From: Cellulomonas sp. NTE-D12 | GTDB taxonomy: Bacteria > Actinomycetota > Actinomycetes > Actinomycetales > Cellulomonadaceae | Assembly: GCF_027923705.1 (NCBI RefSeq) | Contig: NZ_AP026442.1 | Coordinates: 1,984,001-2,048,000, forward strand | Direction of reading: 5' to 3' | Length of the DNA stretch: 64,000 nt | Part shown: positions 47,421 to 58,690 of the stretch, one piece after another | How the letters are laid out: each line of letters starts with the position of its first letter | Position numbering within the stretch: position 1 is the stretch's first letter | The notes under the pieces: model-generated | The model's input: only the letters and a program-made list of their open reading frames with translations | Told to the model about the DNA's origin: nothing | Database searches by the model: none | Position numbers and translations under genes: made by a program

Positions 47421-48986
47421 GTGCCCGCGCGTCTCCCGTCCCGAACGTGGACGCTGGCACTGGCGCTAGCCGGGGGAGTGCTCACCCGACTGGCCTTCCC
47501 GAGCCCCGGCTGGTCGCTCCTCGCGTATCCCGGCATGGCGCTGCTGTACCTCGCCCTCCGACGTGACAGCGCCCGCTGGAACGCCCTCGTCGGGCTGGTG
47601 TGGGGACTGGCCTGCATCGGTCCGTTGATCACCTGGGCCGACGACGCCGTGGGCGTCGTGCCGTGGCTGGCGCTGACGGTCGCAGAGGCGGGCTTCGTGG
47701 CGCTCTTCGGGGCGGCCTGGTCCTGGGCGCGCCGCGGCGAGGCGGTGTGGCGACGTGCCGGACTGCAGCTGGTGGTGTTCAGCGTCCTCTGGGTCGGTGC
47801 GGAGGAGCTGCGCCAGGTCTGGCCGTTCGGCGGGTTCCCCTGGGGTCGGCTCGCGTTCAGCCAGGCCGATGCGCCGATGGCGGCACTGATGTGGCTCGGC
47901 GGGACGCCCCTGACCAGCGCCGCCGTCGCGGCGACCGGGGTCCTGCTGGCCCGGGCGTGGCTGGCCGCACGCCGGCTCCGGCCCGCGGGGACGCTCGGCT
48001 GGCTGGTCGGCGCCGTCATGCTCGTCCTCGTCGGGCTCCTCGTCCCCCTCGACACGACGGCGCAGAGCGGCACGCTGCGGGTGGGCGCCGTGCAGGGGAA
48101 CGTCCCCAAGCCCGGGCTCGACGCGTTCGACGAGCCCCGCAAGGTGCTGGCCAACCACGTCGCGGGGACGCAGGCGCTGCTGCGCGACGTCGCGCCTGGA
48201 GCGCTCGACCTGGTGGTGTGGCCGGAGAACGGCACTGACGTCGACCCGCAGGCCGACGCCGCCGCGGCCGCCAGCATCGACGCTGCCGCACGCGCGGTGC
48301 AGGCCCCCATGCTGGTCGGCACCGTCCAGTACCCCGCAGCCGGCGGCCGGTACAACACGTCTGTCTTGTGGCAGCCCGCACAAGGCGTCGTCGCGTCGTA
48401 CACGAAGCAGCGGCCCGCAGCGTTCGCCGAGTACATCCCGATGCGCAGCTTCGTCCGGCACTTCTCGCCCGCGGTGGACCTGGTGACGCGGGACATGATC
48501 GCCGGCACCAAGCCGGGGTACGTGCCGCTCCACTCCAGCCGGCTGGGCCGGACCGTCGGCCTCGGGGACGTCATCTGCTTCGAGGTCGCCTACGACGCCA
48601 TCGTGCGGGAGGCGGTGCGGACCGGGGGAGAGGTGCTGCTGGTGCAGACCAACAACGCCACGTTCGGCTACTCCGACGAGTCCACCCAGCAGCTCGCGAT
48701 GTCGCGGCTGCGCGCGATCGAGCACGGACGGGCGACGGTGCAGATCTCGACCGTCGGCGTGTCCGCCGTGATCGCCCCCAACGGTGCGGTGCTGCAGCAG
48801 ACCTCGCTTTTCACCCCGGCGCAGCTCGTCGCTACGCTGCCCTTGCGCACGTCGCTCACCCCGGCCGACCGGTTCGGGTCGTGGCCTGCGTGGATCATCG
48901 ACGCCCTCGCGGTGTGCGTGGTCGTCGCCGGTGCAGCCGGAGCCGCCCGCGTGCGCCGTCCCCACCGGATCGAGACCTCGGTATGA
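47421..48986 (+). CDS. lnt: Apolipoprotein N-acyltransferase
   Basis: 521 residues. Five or six N-terminal membrane helices are followed by a nitrilase-fold domain. The catalytic triad is visible as Glu in VVWPENGTD, Lys in ASYTKQRPAAFAEYIP and Cys in DVICFEVAYD. A last membrane helix ends the protein. It transfers an acyl chain to the N-terminal Cys of lipoproteins. GTG start with TACGCT 6 nt upstream. ppm1 overlaps its end, so the two are co-translated. Confidence 0.94.
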   Translation: MPARLPSRTWTLALALAGGVLTRLAFPSPGWSLLAYPGMALLYLALRRDSARWNALVGLVWGLACIGPLITWADDAVGVVPWLALTVAEAGFVALFGAAWSWARRGEAVWRRAGLQLVVFSVLWVGAEELRQVWPFGGFPWGRLAFSQADAPMAALMWLGGTPLTSAAVAATGVLLARAWLAARRLRPAGTLGWLVGAVMLVLVGLLVPLDTTAQSGTLRVGAVQGNVPKPGLDAFDEPRKVLANHVAGTQALLRDVAPGALDLVVWPENGTDVDPQADAAAAASIDAAARAVQAPMLVGTVQYPAAGGRYNTSVLWQPAQGVVASYTKQRPAAFAEYIPMRSFVRHFSPAVDLVTRDMIAGTKPGYVPLHSSRLGRTVGLGDVICFEVAYDAIVREAVRTGGEVLLVQTNNATFGYSDESTQQLAMSRLRAIEHGRATVQISTVGVSAVIAPNGAVLQQTSLFTPAQLVATLPLRTSLTPADRFGSWPAWIIDALAVCVVVAGAAGAARVRRPHRIETSV

Positions 48987-49774
48987 CACCTGCCAGCCAC
49001 GTCCTCGTCATCGTCCCGACCTACAACGAGCGGGAGAGCCTCCCGGGCGCACTCGCCCGGCTCGCCGCCGCCGTCCCCGACGCGGACGTGCTCGTGGTGG
49101 ACGACGGCTCACCGGACGGCACCGGCGACCTCACGGAGCAGCTGAGCGAGGCCGACGCCGCCGAGCGCGGCCGCAAGGCGATCCACCTGATGCGGCGCTC
49201 GGGCAAGCTCGGCCTCGGCACGGCCTACATCGCCGGGTTCGGCTGGGCCCTCGAGCGCGGGTACGACGCGGTGGTCGAGATGGACGCCGACGGCTCGCAC
49301 CGCGCCGAGGACCTGCCCGCGCTGCTCGCGCGCAGCGGTGACGCCGAGCTGGTGATCGGCTCCCGCTGGGTGCCGGGCGGCCGCGTCGTCAACTGGCCCT
49401 GGCGCCGCGAGTTCCTCTCGCGGGGAGCGAACACGTACTGCCGGATCGCCATGGGCATCCCGGTCAAGGACGCGACCGCGGGCTTCCGCGTGTACCGCAC
49501 CGACCTGCTGCGCCGGCTGGCCCTCGACGAGGTCGACTCGCACGGCTACGGGTTCCAGGTGGACATGACGTGGCGGGCGCTCAAGGCGGGCGCCCGCGTG
49601 ATCGAGGTGCCGATCACCTTCGTCGAGCGCGAGCAGGGCGTCTCGAAGATGAGCTCCGGCATCATCCTCGAGGCCCTGGTGAACGTCGCCGTCTGGGGAA
49701 CGCGCGAACGCTCCCGCCAGGTGGCGGGAGCGTTCGGTCGGCTGCTGGGTCGCCGCAGCCCGGCGGCGCGCTGA
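48983..49774 (+). CDS. ppm1: Polyprenol monophosphomannose synthase
   Basis: 263 residues. A GT2 fold with IVPTYNERESLPGAL, VVDDGSPDGTGDL and EMDADGSH (the metal-binding DxD) is complete. RRSGKLGLGTAYIAGFGWAL is the DPMS signature. It makes polyprenyl-phosphate-mannose from GDP-mannose for glycolipid and protein mannosylation. No membrane domain is fused. The ATG overlaps the lnt stop. In mycobacteria the same two activities are fused in one protein, Ppm1. Confidence 0.93.
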   Translation: MTPASHVLVIVPTYNERESLPGALARLAAAVPDADVLVVDDGSPDGTGDLTEQLSEADAAERGRKAIHLMRRSGKLGLGTAYIAGFGWALERGYDAVVEMDADGSHRAEDLPALLARSGDAELVIGSRWVPGGRVVNWPWRREFLSRGANTYCRIAMGIPVKDATAGFRVYRTDLLRRLALDEVDSHGYGFQVDMTWRALKAGARVIEVPITFVEREQGVSKMSSGIILEALVNVAVWGTRERSRQVAGAFGRLLGRRSPAAR

Positions 49775-49793
49775 CGCGCTGCGCGGCTCGCGG

Positions 49794-50138
49794 TCAGGCG
49801 CTGCGGCGCAGCTTGCCGGCGCGCAGCAGGTCGAGCCGCTCGTCGAGCAGCTCCTGCAGCTCGTTGATGGTGCGACGCTCCAGGAGCATGTCCCAGTGCG
49901 TACGGGCCGGCTTGCCCGCCTTGACCTCCGGGCGGGACGCATCGCGCAGCAGCGCCTCGGCGCCGCACCGGCACTCCCACGTCACGGGCACGTCAGCCTC
50001 GACCGAGAACGGCAGGATGATCGTGTGGCCGTTGGGGCAGTCGTAGAACGCCTGGAGCCGGGGGGCGAAGTCGACGCCGTCCTCGGTCTCCATGCTGTGA
50101 GAGCCGATGCGCATGCCGCGCAGTGACCGGTTCGCCAT
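49794..50138 (-). CDS. rbpA: RNA polymerase-binding protein RbpA
   Basis: 114 residues. The N-terminus MANRSLRGMRIGS is the family start, and the core has YDCPNGHTIILPFS and TWECRCGAEALL. The C-terminal sigma-interaction domain contains RTHWDMLLERR and ELQELLDERL. RbpA binds RNA polymerase and the principal sigma factor in actinobacteria and helps open-complex formation. I choose the ATG at 50138 because GGAGGT lies 7 nt upstream; an ATG at 50153 would add five residues. Confidence 0.96.
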   Translation of the reverse strand: MANRSLRGMRIGSHSMETEDGVDFAPRLQAFYDCPNGHTIILPFSVEADVPVTWECRCGAEALLRDASRPEVKAGKPARTHWDMLLERRTINELQELLDERLDLLRAGKLRRSA

Positions 50139-50225
50139 ACGGGTGACCTCCATACCGTCCGGGACGGTCCGATGCTGATCGAGTGCTGGTCCAGCGACGC
50201 GCGCTGATGATCGTCCGAGGGGCTA

Positions 50226-50252
50226 CAACGGGGCGGGACCTCGTCGTGTTCC
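50226..50252 (-). promoter_or_regulatory. rbpA: SigR/SigH-type promoter of rbpA
   Basis: On the minus strand GGAAC and GTTG are separated by exactly 18 bp, matching the thiol-oxidative-stress sigma consensus (GGAAT/C-N18-GTT). It gives a leader of about 80 nt to the rbpA ATG. In Streptomyces, rbpA is a known SigR target, which supports the call. Confidence 0.75.
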
Positions 50253-50331
50253 ATCGTGGAGTGAAGGTGTGGTGAACGCCACTCCAGGGCGGGCCGCCAG
50301 GGACCAAAGTCACGATATCGGGGGAGAGGCG

Positions 50332-52695
<2,364 letters not shown>

Positions 52696-52725
52696 CGCCC
52701 CTGGCGCTGCACGGTCTGCGCTGCT

Positions 52726-52754
52726 CGACGGGCCGGAGCCGCCTCCACCCGTCG
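52726..52754. terminator. Hairpin between convergent UvrA-like and hydrolase genes
   Basis: CGACGGG (52726-52732) pairs with CCCGTCG (52748-52754), with a nested GGAG/CTCC stem. It lies 30 nt after the UvrA-like stop and can also serve the minus-strand gene. Confidence 0.6.
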
Positions 52755-52831
52755 CGCCGATAAGGTGCATTATGTCATTTCACCGATGAGAGACAGCGAG
52801 AGGAGCTGCGGCGCCCCTCCCCGCCGGCCCC

Positions 52832-53386
52832 TCAGGCGGCGAAGGACACCTCGGCTGTCGGCACCACGGCGGCGGTGCGGCCCGGCGCGCTCTGGTAGCT
52901 CCAGTACAGGTTCGTGTGCGTGACGACGTCGGCCGGCGACGGCGCACCCCAGGCCGTGAGGTCCTCCGTGGTGTGCGCGTCGCCGACCAGCGTCACGTCG
53001 TACCCGCGGGTGAACGCTCCGTGGATGGTCGACCGCACGCAGGCGTCGGTCTGGGCGCCGCAGACCACCAGCCGTCCGACACCCGCCTCGGCGAGCACGG
53101 CCTCGAGGACCGTCCCCTCGAACGAGTCGCCGTACGTCTTGGGCACCAGCGGCTCCGAGTCCTGCCGGACCAGCTCCGACACGTACTGCCATGCCTCCGT
53201 GCCGACCTGGAGCTCCTGGGACGAATGCTGCACCCAGACCACCGGCACACCTTGGGCACGCGCCCGCTCCACGAGGGCCCCGACGTTGGCGATCACCCGG
53301 TCCCGGTCATGAGCGTGGGCCATGACGCCGTTCCGGACGTCGACCACCACCAGCGCAGTACGGTCCCGAGCGGTCAAGGTGCTCAC
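52832..53386 (-). CDS. Isochorismatase-family cysteine hydrolase
   Basis: 184 residues. The expected catalytic triad is visible: D16 in VVVDVRNG, K83 in VPKTYGDSF and C116 in CGAQTDACVRST. The family includes nicotinamidases and other amide hydrolases. The substrate is not evident. The GTG start follows GAAGGAG. It is an isolated minus-strand gene followed by a terminator-like hairpin. Confidence 0.88.
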   Translation of the reverse strand: MSTLTARDRTALVVVDVRNGVMAHAHDRDRVIANVGALVERARAQGVPVVWVQHSSQELQVGTEAWQYVSELVRQDSEPLVPKTYGDSFEGTVLEAVLAEAGVGRLVVCGAQTDACVRSTIHGAFTRGYDVTLVGDAHTTEDLTAWGAPSPADVVTHTNLYWSYQSAPGRTAAVVPTAEVSFAA

Positions 53387-53465
53387 GTCATGCTCCTTCG
53401 GTGCTGTCCTCGGTGCTCGTCAGGCGACCGCCTCACGGTACCGACGCCCACCGACACGGCCGCCG

Positions 53466-53993
53466 TCAGGGGCGTAGCACCAGCTGGTAGCGCTCCTCGA
53501 CCAGCTCGGGGTCCCGTGGCAGGCGTTGCCGCTCCCCCGTCCTGGCGAACCCCGCGCGCACGTAGAGGTCGCCGGCCGGCGTGTTGCCGTCCAGCACCCA
53601 CAACGACACCGTGCGCGCGTCCTCGGCGGCGGCTGCGGCCTTGACCGCGTCCAGGAGGGCCCACGCCACACCGCGACGGCGTGCCTCGGGTGCGACCCAC
53701 AACGACACCACGTGCCGGTCGTCCTCCGGCGACCCCGGCTCCTGCATCATGCTGACGAGCCCGCGCGGCACGTCCTCGTCGTCGAGGGCGAGCCACGTCG
53801 GCGTCGCCCGCAGCCGCATCCGCCAGTGCTTCTCGGTGAACAGCAGCTCGCGCTCGAGCGTCGCACCGAACGTCTCCGGCGACTCGCGCAGCGCACGGAG
53901 CCGTACCTGGGCCACCTCACGCCAGGACGACTCGTCCACCCGCACGATCCGCACCAGCACAGGATGCCGTATCGCCGTCCCCTTCCGGTCCAC
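53466..53993 (-). CDS. GNAT-family N-acetyltransferase
   Basis: 175 residues. VVSLWVAPEARRRGVAWALL is the acetyl-CoA-binding motif A, and NTPAGDLYVRAGF is the motif B region. The N-terminal part (VAQVRLRALRESPETFG) is typical of small-molecule or protein N-acetyltransferases of this group. The substrate is unknown. The GTG at 53993 gives the longest frame; a GTG 12 codons later is possible. Confidence 0.85.
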   Translation of the reverse strand: MDRKGTAIRHPVLVRIVRVDESSWREVAQVRLRALRESPETFGATLERELLFTEKHWRMRLRATPTWLALDDEDVPRGLVSMMQEPGSPEDDRHVVSLWVAPEARRRGVAWALLDAVKAAAAAEDARTVSLWVLDGNTPAGDLYVRAGFARTGERQRLPRDPELVEERYQLVLRP

Positions 53994-54071
53994 GGAGCAC
54001 CGTGGTACCGAACGCGCAGGCCCACGGCCACCCGTTCAGCCGAGCGCCGGTCACGCCCTCCGGCGACGACC

Positions 54072-54224
54072 TCAGCCGAGCACCGTGTCCGATGCGGGGT
54101 CACCACCGTGACCCGCAGGGTCGGGCACGGAACGCGCTACGTCGGCCACCTGCTCCTCGGGGCGTGGCGGGACGGTCTCGTCGTCCTCGATCACCGGCAC
54201 GTCCGGACCGGGGTGCTGCGTCAC
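54072..54224 (-). CDS. Small acidic protein (50 aa)
   Basis: 50 residues: a GTG start, Pro- and acid-rich (VIEDDETVPPRPEEQ), with no membrane helix and no Cys. A strong GAGGAGAGGAG ribosome-binding site lies 5-6 nt before the start. The stop is clean and the codon third positions are G/C-rich. It lies between the MBL-fold gene and the GNAT gene on the same strand, in a 310-bp gap that otherwise has nothing. I do not recognise a family. Its composition suggests an intrinsically disordered protein. Confidence 0.55.
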   Translation of the reverse strand: MTQHPGPDVPVIEDDETVPPRPEEQVADVARSVPDPAGHGGDPASDTVLG

Positions 54225-54303
54225 CGGTCGCTCCTCTCCTCGTCCGGGCCGCCCGCACCGGGTGGCCCACCACCGACCGGCAGGCAGCCGGTCAGAGCTC
54301 CAG

Positions 54304-54951
54304 CTAGAGCTTCACGACCTCACCGGGGTGCGCCGCGACCACGGTGGCCGAGGTCAGCCGCGCGAGCCAGTCCCCCGCCGAGCGGAGGCCCGCCTCGCTC
54401 AGCCACGCGTCGTGGATCGGCACAGCCCGAACGGCGCCGACGGACCGGACCCAGTCCACCGCGTCGGCCATCCGCAGCCACGGACCGCTGACCGGCGTCA
54501 GGGCGACCTCGACGACCGCCCCCGGCGGCGGTACGACGAACGCGTCCCCTGGATGCAGCACCGCGCCGGCCACCAGGTAGCCGACGTTGGTCCCTCGAGG
54601 CAGGTCCGGGTGGATGACGGAGTGCCACTCCCCCACGACCTGGACGTCCAGACCGCCCAGCGTCAGCTCGTCACCGGCGCGCACCTCGTGGAGCCGGGCC
54701 CGGTCGGCACCAGCCTCGGCCACGACGTCCAGCGCAGCCGCGGGCCCCCAGACGGGCAGGCCCGACGCCGCCACGGCGGCCCCGTCGACGTGGTCGGCGT
54801 GGTCGTGCGTCAGCAGCACGCTCTCCGCCCCTGCCAGCACCGTCGCCGACTCCCCGTACACGCCGGGGTCGATCACGAGGGCCCCGTCGGGCCCCTCGAT
54901 GCGGACGCAGGACTGCGCCCAGCGGGTCAGTCGGATCGGCATACGCGCCAT
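54304..54951 (-). CDS. MBL-fold metallo-hydrolase (UlaG-like)
   Basis: 215 residues. LTHDHADHVDG is the metal-binding HxHxDH motif, VVGEWHSVIHPDL and HPGDAFVVPP provide later ligands, and VPIHDAWLS is typical of UlaG-like members. It is probably a soluble hydrolase acting on a phosphodiester or lactone. The substrate is unknown. The ATG at 54951 is used; an ATG nine bases later would remove three residues. It is divergent from the ParA gene. Confidence 0.87.
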   Translation of the reverse strand: MARMPIRLTRWAQSCVRIEGPDGALVIDPGVYGESATVLAGAESVLLTHDHADHVDGAAVAASGLPVWGPAAALDVVAEAGADRARLHEVRAGDELTLGGLDVQVVGEWHSVIHPDLPRGTNVGYLVAGAVLHPGDAFVVPPPGAVVEVALTPVSGPWLRMADAVDWVRSVGAVRAVPIHDAWLSEAGLRSAGDWLARLTSATVVAAHPGEVVKL

Positions 54952-55022
54952 TGTGCGCCCCGCCGGCGACAGCACCCGGCGCGTTTGGCGGCCCGCCCTC
55001 GCCCGCAGATACGGTGGGCCGC

Positions 55023-55790
55023 GTGCTGGTGCTCGGTGTGTGCAGCCTCAAGGGCGGCGTGGGCAAGACCTCGGTGACGCTGGGCCTGGCGTCCGCCGCG
55101 CTGGACCGAGGCCTGTCCACGCTCGTGGTCGACCTGGACCCGCAGGGAGACAGCACCATGTCGCTCGCGGTCGACCGGCCCACGGGCGACGTCTCGACCG
55201 TCCTCGACGACCCGCGCGCAGAGACCGTCGCCGCCGCGACGGGTCCATCCGGGTGGGCGGACGGGGGGCTCGACGTGCTGGTCGGCTCCGAGCGGACCGT
55301 CCTGCACGACCGCGTCGACGACTCCGACCTGGACCGGCTCCGCTACGCCCTGTCCTGGGTGGCGGGCTACGACCTGGTCCTCGTGGACTGCCCGCCGTCC
55401 CTCGGCGGGCTGACCCGCACGGGCCTGACCGCCTGCGACCGGGCGATCGTCGTCACCGAGCCGGGCCTCTTCTCCGTGATGGCCGTCGGACGGGCGATGC
55501 GGACGATCGACGAGCTGCGCCGAGGCGCCGCACCGGCCCTGCAGCCGCTCGGCATCGTGGTGAACAGGGTGCGCGCCCGCTCGGTCGAGCAGACCTACCG
55601 CCTCGGCGAGCTCCAGACCCTCTACGGGCCCCTGCTGCTCAGCCCCACGGTCCCGGAACGCGCGGCGCTGCAGCAGGCGCAGGGCGCCGCGCAGCCGGTG
55701 CACGCGTGGCCCGGCGCCGCAGCGGCCGAGATCGCGGGCGTGTTCGACGCCCTGCTGGACCGCGCGTTGCGGGCGCCGCGGCCGCACTAG
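55023..55790 (+). CDS. ParA/MinD-type ATPase (lone)
   Basis: 255 residues. The deviant Walker A KGGVGKTS, with the signature Lys, follows VLGVCSLKGG. LVVDLDPQGDSTMSLA is the A' motif and LVLVDCPPSLG the Walker B. ParA-type ATPases position DNA, protein clusters or machinery. No parB or parS-like site is next to it, so it is not a standard chromosome-partition pair. The GTG has TACGGT 7 nt upstream. Confidence 0.9.
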   Translation: MLVLGVCSLKGGVGKTSVTLGLASAALDRGLSTLVVDLDPQGDSTMSLAVDRPTGDVSTVLDDPRAETVAAATGPSGWADGGLDVLVGSERTVLHDRVDDSDLDRLRYALSWVAGYDLVLVDCPPSLGGLTRTGLTACDRAIVVTEPGLFSVMAVGRAMRTIDELRRGAAPALQPLGIVVNRVRARSVEQTYRLGELQTLYGPLLLSPTVPERAALQQAQGAAQPVHAWPGAAAAEIAGVFDALLDRALRAPRPH

Positions 55791-55874
55791 GACGCGACGC
55801 GAGAGAGCGCCCGTGCCGGACAGGCCGTCACGCACGCACAACCGCGCGCACGGCGCCGTCCAGGACCGACGTGC

Positions 55875-56459
<585 letters not shown>

Positions 56460-56592
56460 CGGATCCTCCAGTACGCCGTCCACCGCGCCGTCGCGAGGGC
56501 GGCTGTGCCCGTTCGCGGGCGTGGGTTCTGCCGCAAAGGTAGGCCGCGGCCAGGGGCGACGCAACGACGCGCGTGGCGTGTCGCGACGGCGA

Positions 56593-56616
56593 GTCTCAAC
56601 CTCTACCTGAAGGTCA
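56593..56616 (-). promoter_or_regulatory. Candidate MerR-type operator before the second merR gene
   Basis: Read on the minus strand, CTGACCTTCAGGTAGAGG followed by TTGAG resembles the near-palindromic spacer elements bound by MerR proteins. It overlaps the end of the nuclease-family gene and lies about 135 nt before the merR start. The binding factor is not known; FtsR or the product itself are candidates. Confidence 0.4.
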
Positions 56617-57135
56617 GCTCGCGGACCCGCCGCCCTCGTCCGGCTCCTCCCCCGTGGCGAAGTCCTCCGCCGACACGTGCTCGAGGAAGTCGCGGAACTC
56701 CTCGATGTCGTGCTCCGCGGTGCTGGTGCGCACCTCCACGCCGGCCGCCGCGACGACCTCCGCCGAGCACAGCACCGGGCAGCCGAACCGCAGCGCGACG
56801 GCGATGGCGTCCGACGCCCGGGAGTCGACCCGCTCCCCCGCCCCCAGCACCAGCGCGGCGTGGAACACGCCGTCGAGCAGCTCGGTGATCTCCACGTGGC
56901 GCACGGTGCTACCCGCCGCGACGAGCGCGTCACGGAGCAGGTCGTGCGTCATGGGACGTGGCGGGACGATGCCGGCCTGGGCGGCGGCGATCGCGCTGGC
57001 CTCCGCCGGACCGATCAGGATGGGGACGAGCAACGACGAGTCCGGGTCGAGCAGCAGCACGACGATCTCGTCGTCCGCCAGATGCGTCCTGACGCCGACG
57101 ACCTCGACCTGCACCAGACCGCCGCCCTCACCCAC
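56614..57135 (-). CDS. Bifunctional nuclease family protein (DUF151)
   Basis: 173 residues. VLLLDPDSSLLVPILIGPAE, RPMTHDLLRDAL and RASDAIAVALRFGCPVLC are the family signatures. Characterised members in plants have DNase/RNase activity; the bacterial role is unclear. The position between two merR-type genes is conserved in actinobacteria. The GTG start has TAGCGT 6 nt upstream on its strand, suggesting an independent leaderless transcript. Confidence 0.9.
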   Translation of the reverse strand: MGEGGGLVQVEVVGVRTHLADDEIVVLLLDPDSSLLVPILIGPAEASAIAAAQAGIVPPRPMTHDLLRDALVAAGSTVRHVEITELLDGVFHAALVLGAGERVDSRASDAIAVALRFGCPVLCSAEVVAAAGVEVRTSTAEHDIEEFRDFLEHVSAEDFATGEEPDEGGGSAS

Positions 57136-57262
57136 GCGTCCACGCTACGACGCGACGGTCGTTCCGTCTCACCGAGCAGGCAACTCGACTGGCTCGCGGC
57201 CCGGGCGGCCGTCGAACGGCGTGTCGGCCCTGGTCAGCGGGACGAGGTCGGGCGTGCCCGAC

Positions 57263-58060
57263 TCACGGCTCCAGGCCGGCGACCGCTGCCCGCACGAGTG
57301 CCGTGTGCATCTGGGTGCACAGCTCGCCCACCTCCGCCGCAAGGGTCGCCGCGCGCGCCCGTGAGGCCGCGCTGCGCTGACCTCGCACGGGCGCGACGAC
57401 CTGCTCGACGAGGTCCGCCTGGCGGTCCGCCGCCGTCCGGAACGACCGCAGGTGGCGCGCGTCGATCCCGTGCTCGGCCAGCCGGGCGGCCGCCAGGACG
57501 ACGTCCCGCGCGTACAGGTCGAGGGCGCCGAGCGGACCGGAGCGGAGCACGCCCGCAGTGACCAGGTCCTCGACGAAGGCGGGCTCGACGCCGGTGTCAC
57601 CGGCCAGGGAGTCGACTGTCCAGCGCGATGCCGGCCCCGTCGTCTCGCCGTCACGCGAGGCGAGCCGCGCGGGTGACGGCGCCTCGTCGTCGACCCCGGC
57701 GTCCAGCGCGGCGAGGTGCTCGGCGATCACCTTCAGCGGCATGTAGCGGTCGCGCTGCATCCGCAGCACGTAGCGCAGCCGCTCGACGTCCGCCGGTGAG
57801 TACTGGCGGTAGCCCGCGGAGGTCCGCACCGGCGCCACCAGCCCCTGCTCCTCCCAGAACCGGAGCTTGGACGTGGTCACCGCCGGGAACTCCAGCTGGA
57901 GCGCGGCGAGGACGTCCGAGATGCGCATGCTCGCGCGGCGCGAGATGCCCCGCGGCCACGGCTCGGCGACGGCCTGCCGAGCGCTCGGTCGACCAGCCTC
58001 GGGACGGCGCGCGTCCGCGAGGTCGTCCACCAGAGCGGGTCGGCGCGCGCCCGCGCTCAT
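57263..58060 (-). CDS. ftsR: MerR-type cell-division regulator FtsR (Rv1828-like)
   Basis: 265 residues. A disordered N-terminal extension (about 1-44) precedes the winged HTH (MRISDVLAALQLEFPAVTTSK, then LRFWEEQGLVAPVRT). YRQYSPADVERLRYVLRMQ follows, then a helical C-terminal domain. In Corynebacterium the homologue FtsR activates ftsZ. An alternative start at the internal Met (residue 45) would remove the extension. Gene order with garA is conserved. Confidence 0.88.
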   Translation of the reverse strand: MSAGARRPALVDDLADARRPEAGRPSARQAVAEPWPRGISRRASMRISDVLAALQLEFPAVTTSKLRFWEEQGLVAPVRTSAGYRQYSPADVERLRYVLRMQRDRYMPLKVIAEHLAALDAGVDDEAPSPARLASRDGETTGPASRWTVDSLAGDTGVEPAFVEDLVTAGVLRSGPLGALDLYARDVVLAAARLAEHGIDARHLRSFRTAADRQADLVEQVVAPVRGQRSAASRARAATLAAEVGELCTQMHTALVRAAVAGLEP

Positions 58061-58091
58061 GCCCGCGCCTCGAGCGCGGGGAGTCGATCAG

Positions 58092-58574
58092 TCACCCGCG
58101 TGCACCCTCGCGGTGCGGGCTCGGGTGGAACGTCATCCGGAACTTGCCGATCTGCACCTCGTCGCCCGAGCGCAGCGCCACCTGGTCGATGCGCGTGCGG
58201 TTGACGTAGGTCCCGTTGAGCGAGCCGATGTCCCGTACCCAGAACTGCTGACCCTCGCGGACGAACTCCGCATGCTTGCGGGACACGGTCACGTCGTCCA
58301 GGAAGATGTCGGCCTGCGTGCTGCGGCCGGCCGTGGTCCGCTCGGCGTCGAGCAGGAACCGGGCGCCCGCGCTCGGACCGCGCTGCATCACCAGCAGCGC
58401 CGACGTGGGCGGAAGGGCCTGCACGGCCGCCGTCTCGTCCGGGGTGAGCCCGATCGGTGCGGCCTGCTCCACCTCGGTGGCCGAGACCCCGGTGAAGCTG
58501 ATCGTCGTCTCCGGGCCCTGCGACCGTGGTGCGCCAGCCGGGACGGCGCCGCCGACGGGCTCGTCGTGCTGCAT
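58092..58574 (-). CDS. garA: FHA-domain regulator GarA/OdhI
   Basis: 160 residues. The N-terminal PETTISF motif (T23, T24) matches the kinase-phosphorylated threonine site of GarA/OdhI. The FHA domain (about 62-150) shows G83-R84, S98, H101 and N120-G121, all needed for phospho-Thr binding. Unphosphorylated GarA inhibits 2-oxoglutarate dehydrogenase and glutamate dehydrogenase; phosphorylation by Ser/Thr kinases relieves this. ATG start with GGGGAGG upstream. Confidence 0.95.
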   Translation of the reverse strand: MQHDEPVGGAVPAGAPRSQGPETTISFTGVSATEVEQAAPIGLTPDETAAVQALPPTSALLVMQRGPSAGARFLLDAERTTAGRSTQADIFLDDVTVSRKHAEFVREGQQFWVRDIGSLNGTYVNRTRIDQVALRSGDEVQIGKFRMTFHPSPHREGARG

Positions 58575-58690
58575 GTACGCCTCCCCTGTTCAGGGTCGCA
58601 AGACCCGACCGGGACGCGACCGTCCGCGCCCTGGTCAGGGACACCCTATGCAAACGCGCCGCCGGGCGCAGCCCCCACCCCTGCGACGGC

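Noticed and set aside
47108..47566. Possible gene before lnt (ATG at 47108 or GTG at 47180 with GGAGGA upstream)
   Set aside because: The frame overlaps lnt by almost 150 bp, is arginine-rich and matches nothing; the ribosome-binding site alone is not enough.
45428..48574. A frame of more than 1000 codons on the minus strand opposite the amidohydrolase and lnt
   Set aside because: Both plus-strand genes have complete catalytic motifs; the antisense translation is low-complexity and has no ribosome-binding site.
52755..52800. AT-rich patch with a possible dyad between the UvrA-like and hydrolase genes
   Set aside because: The arms match poorly and it lies between convergent gene ends, where an operator is unlikely.
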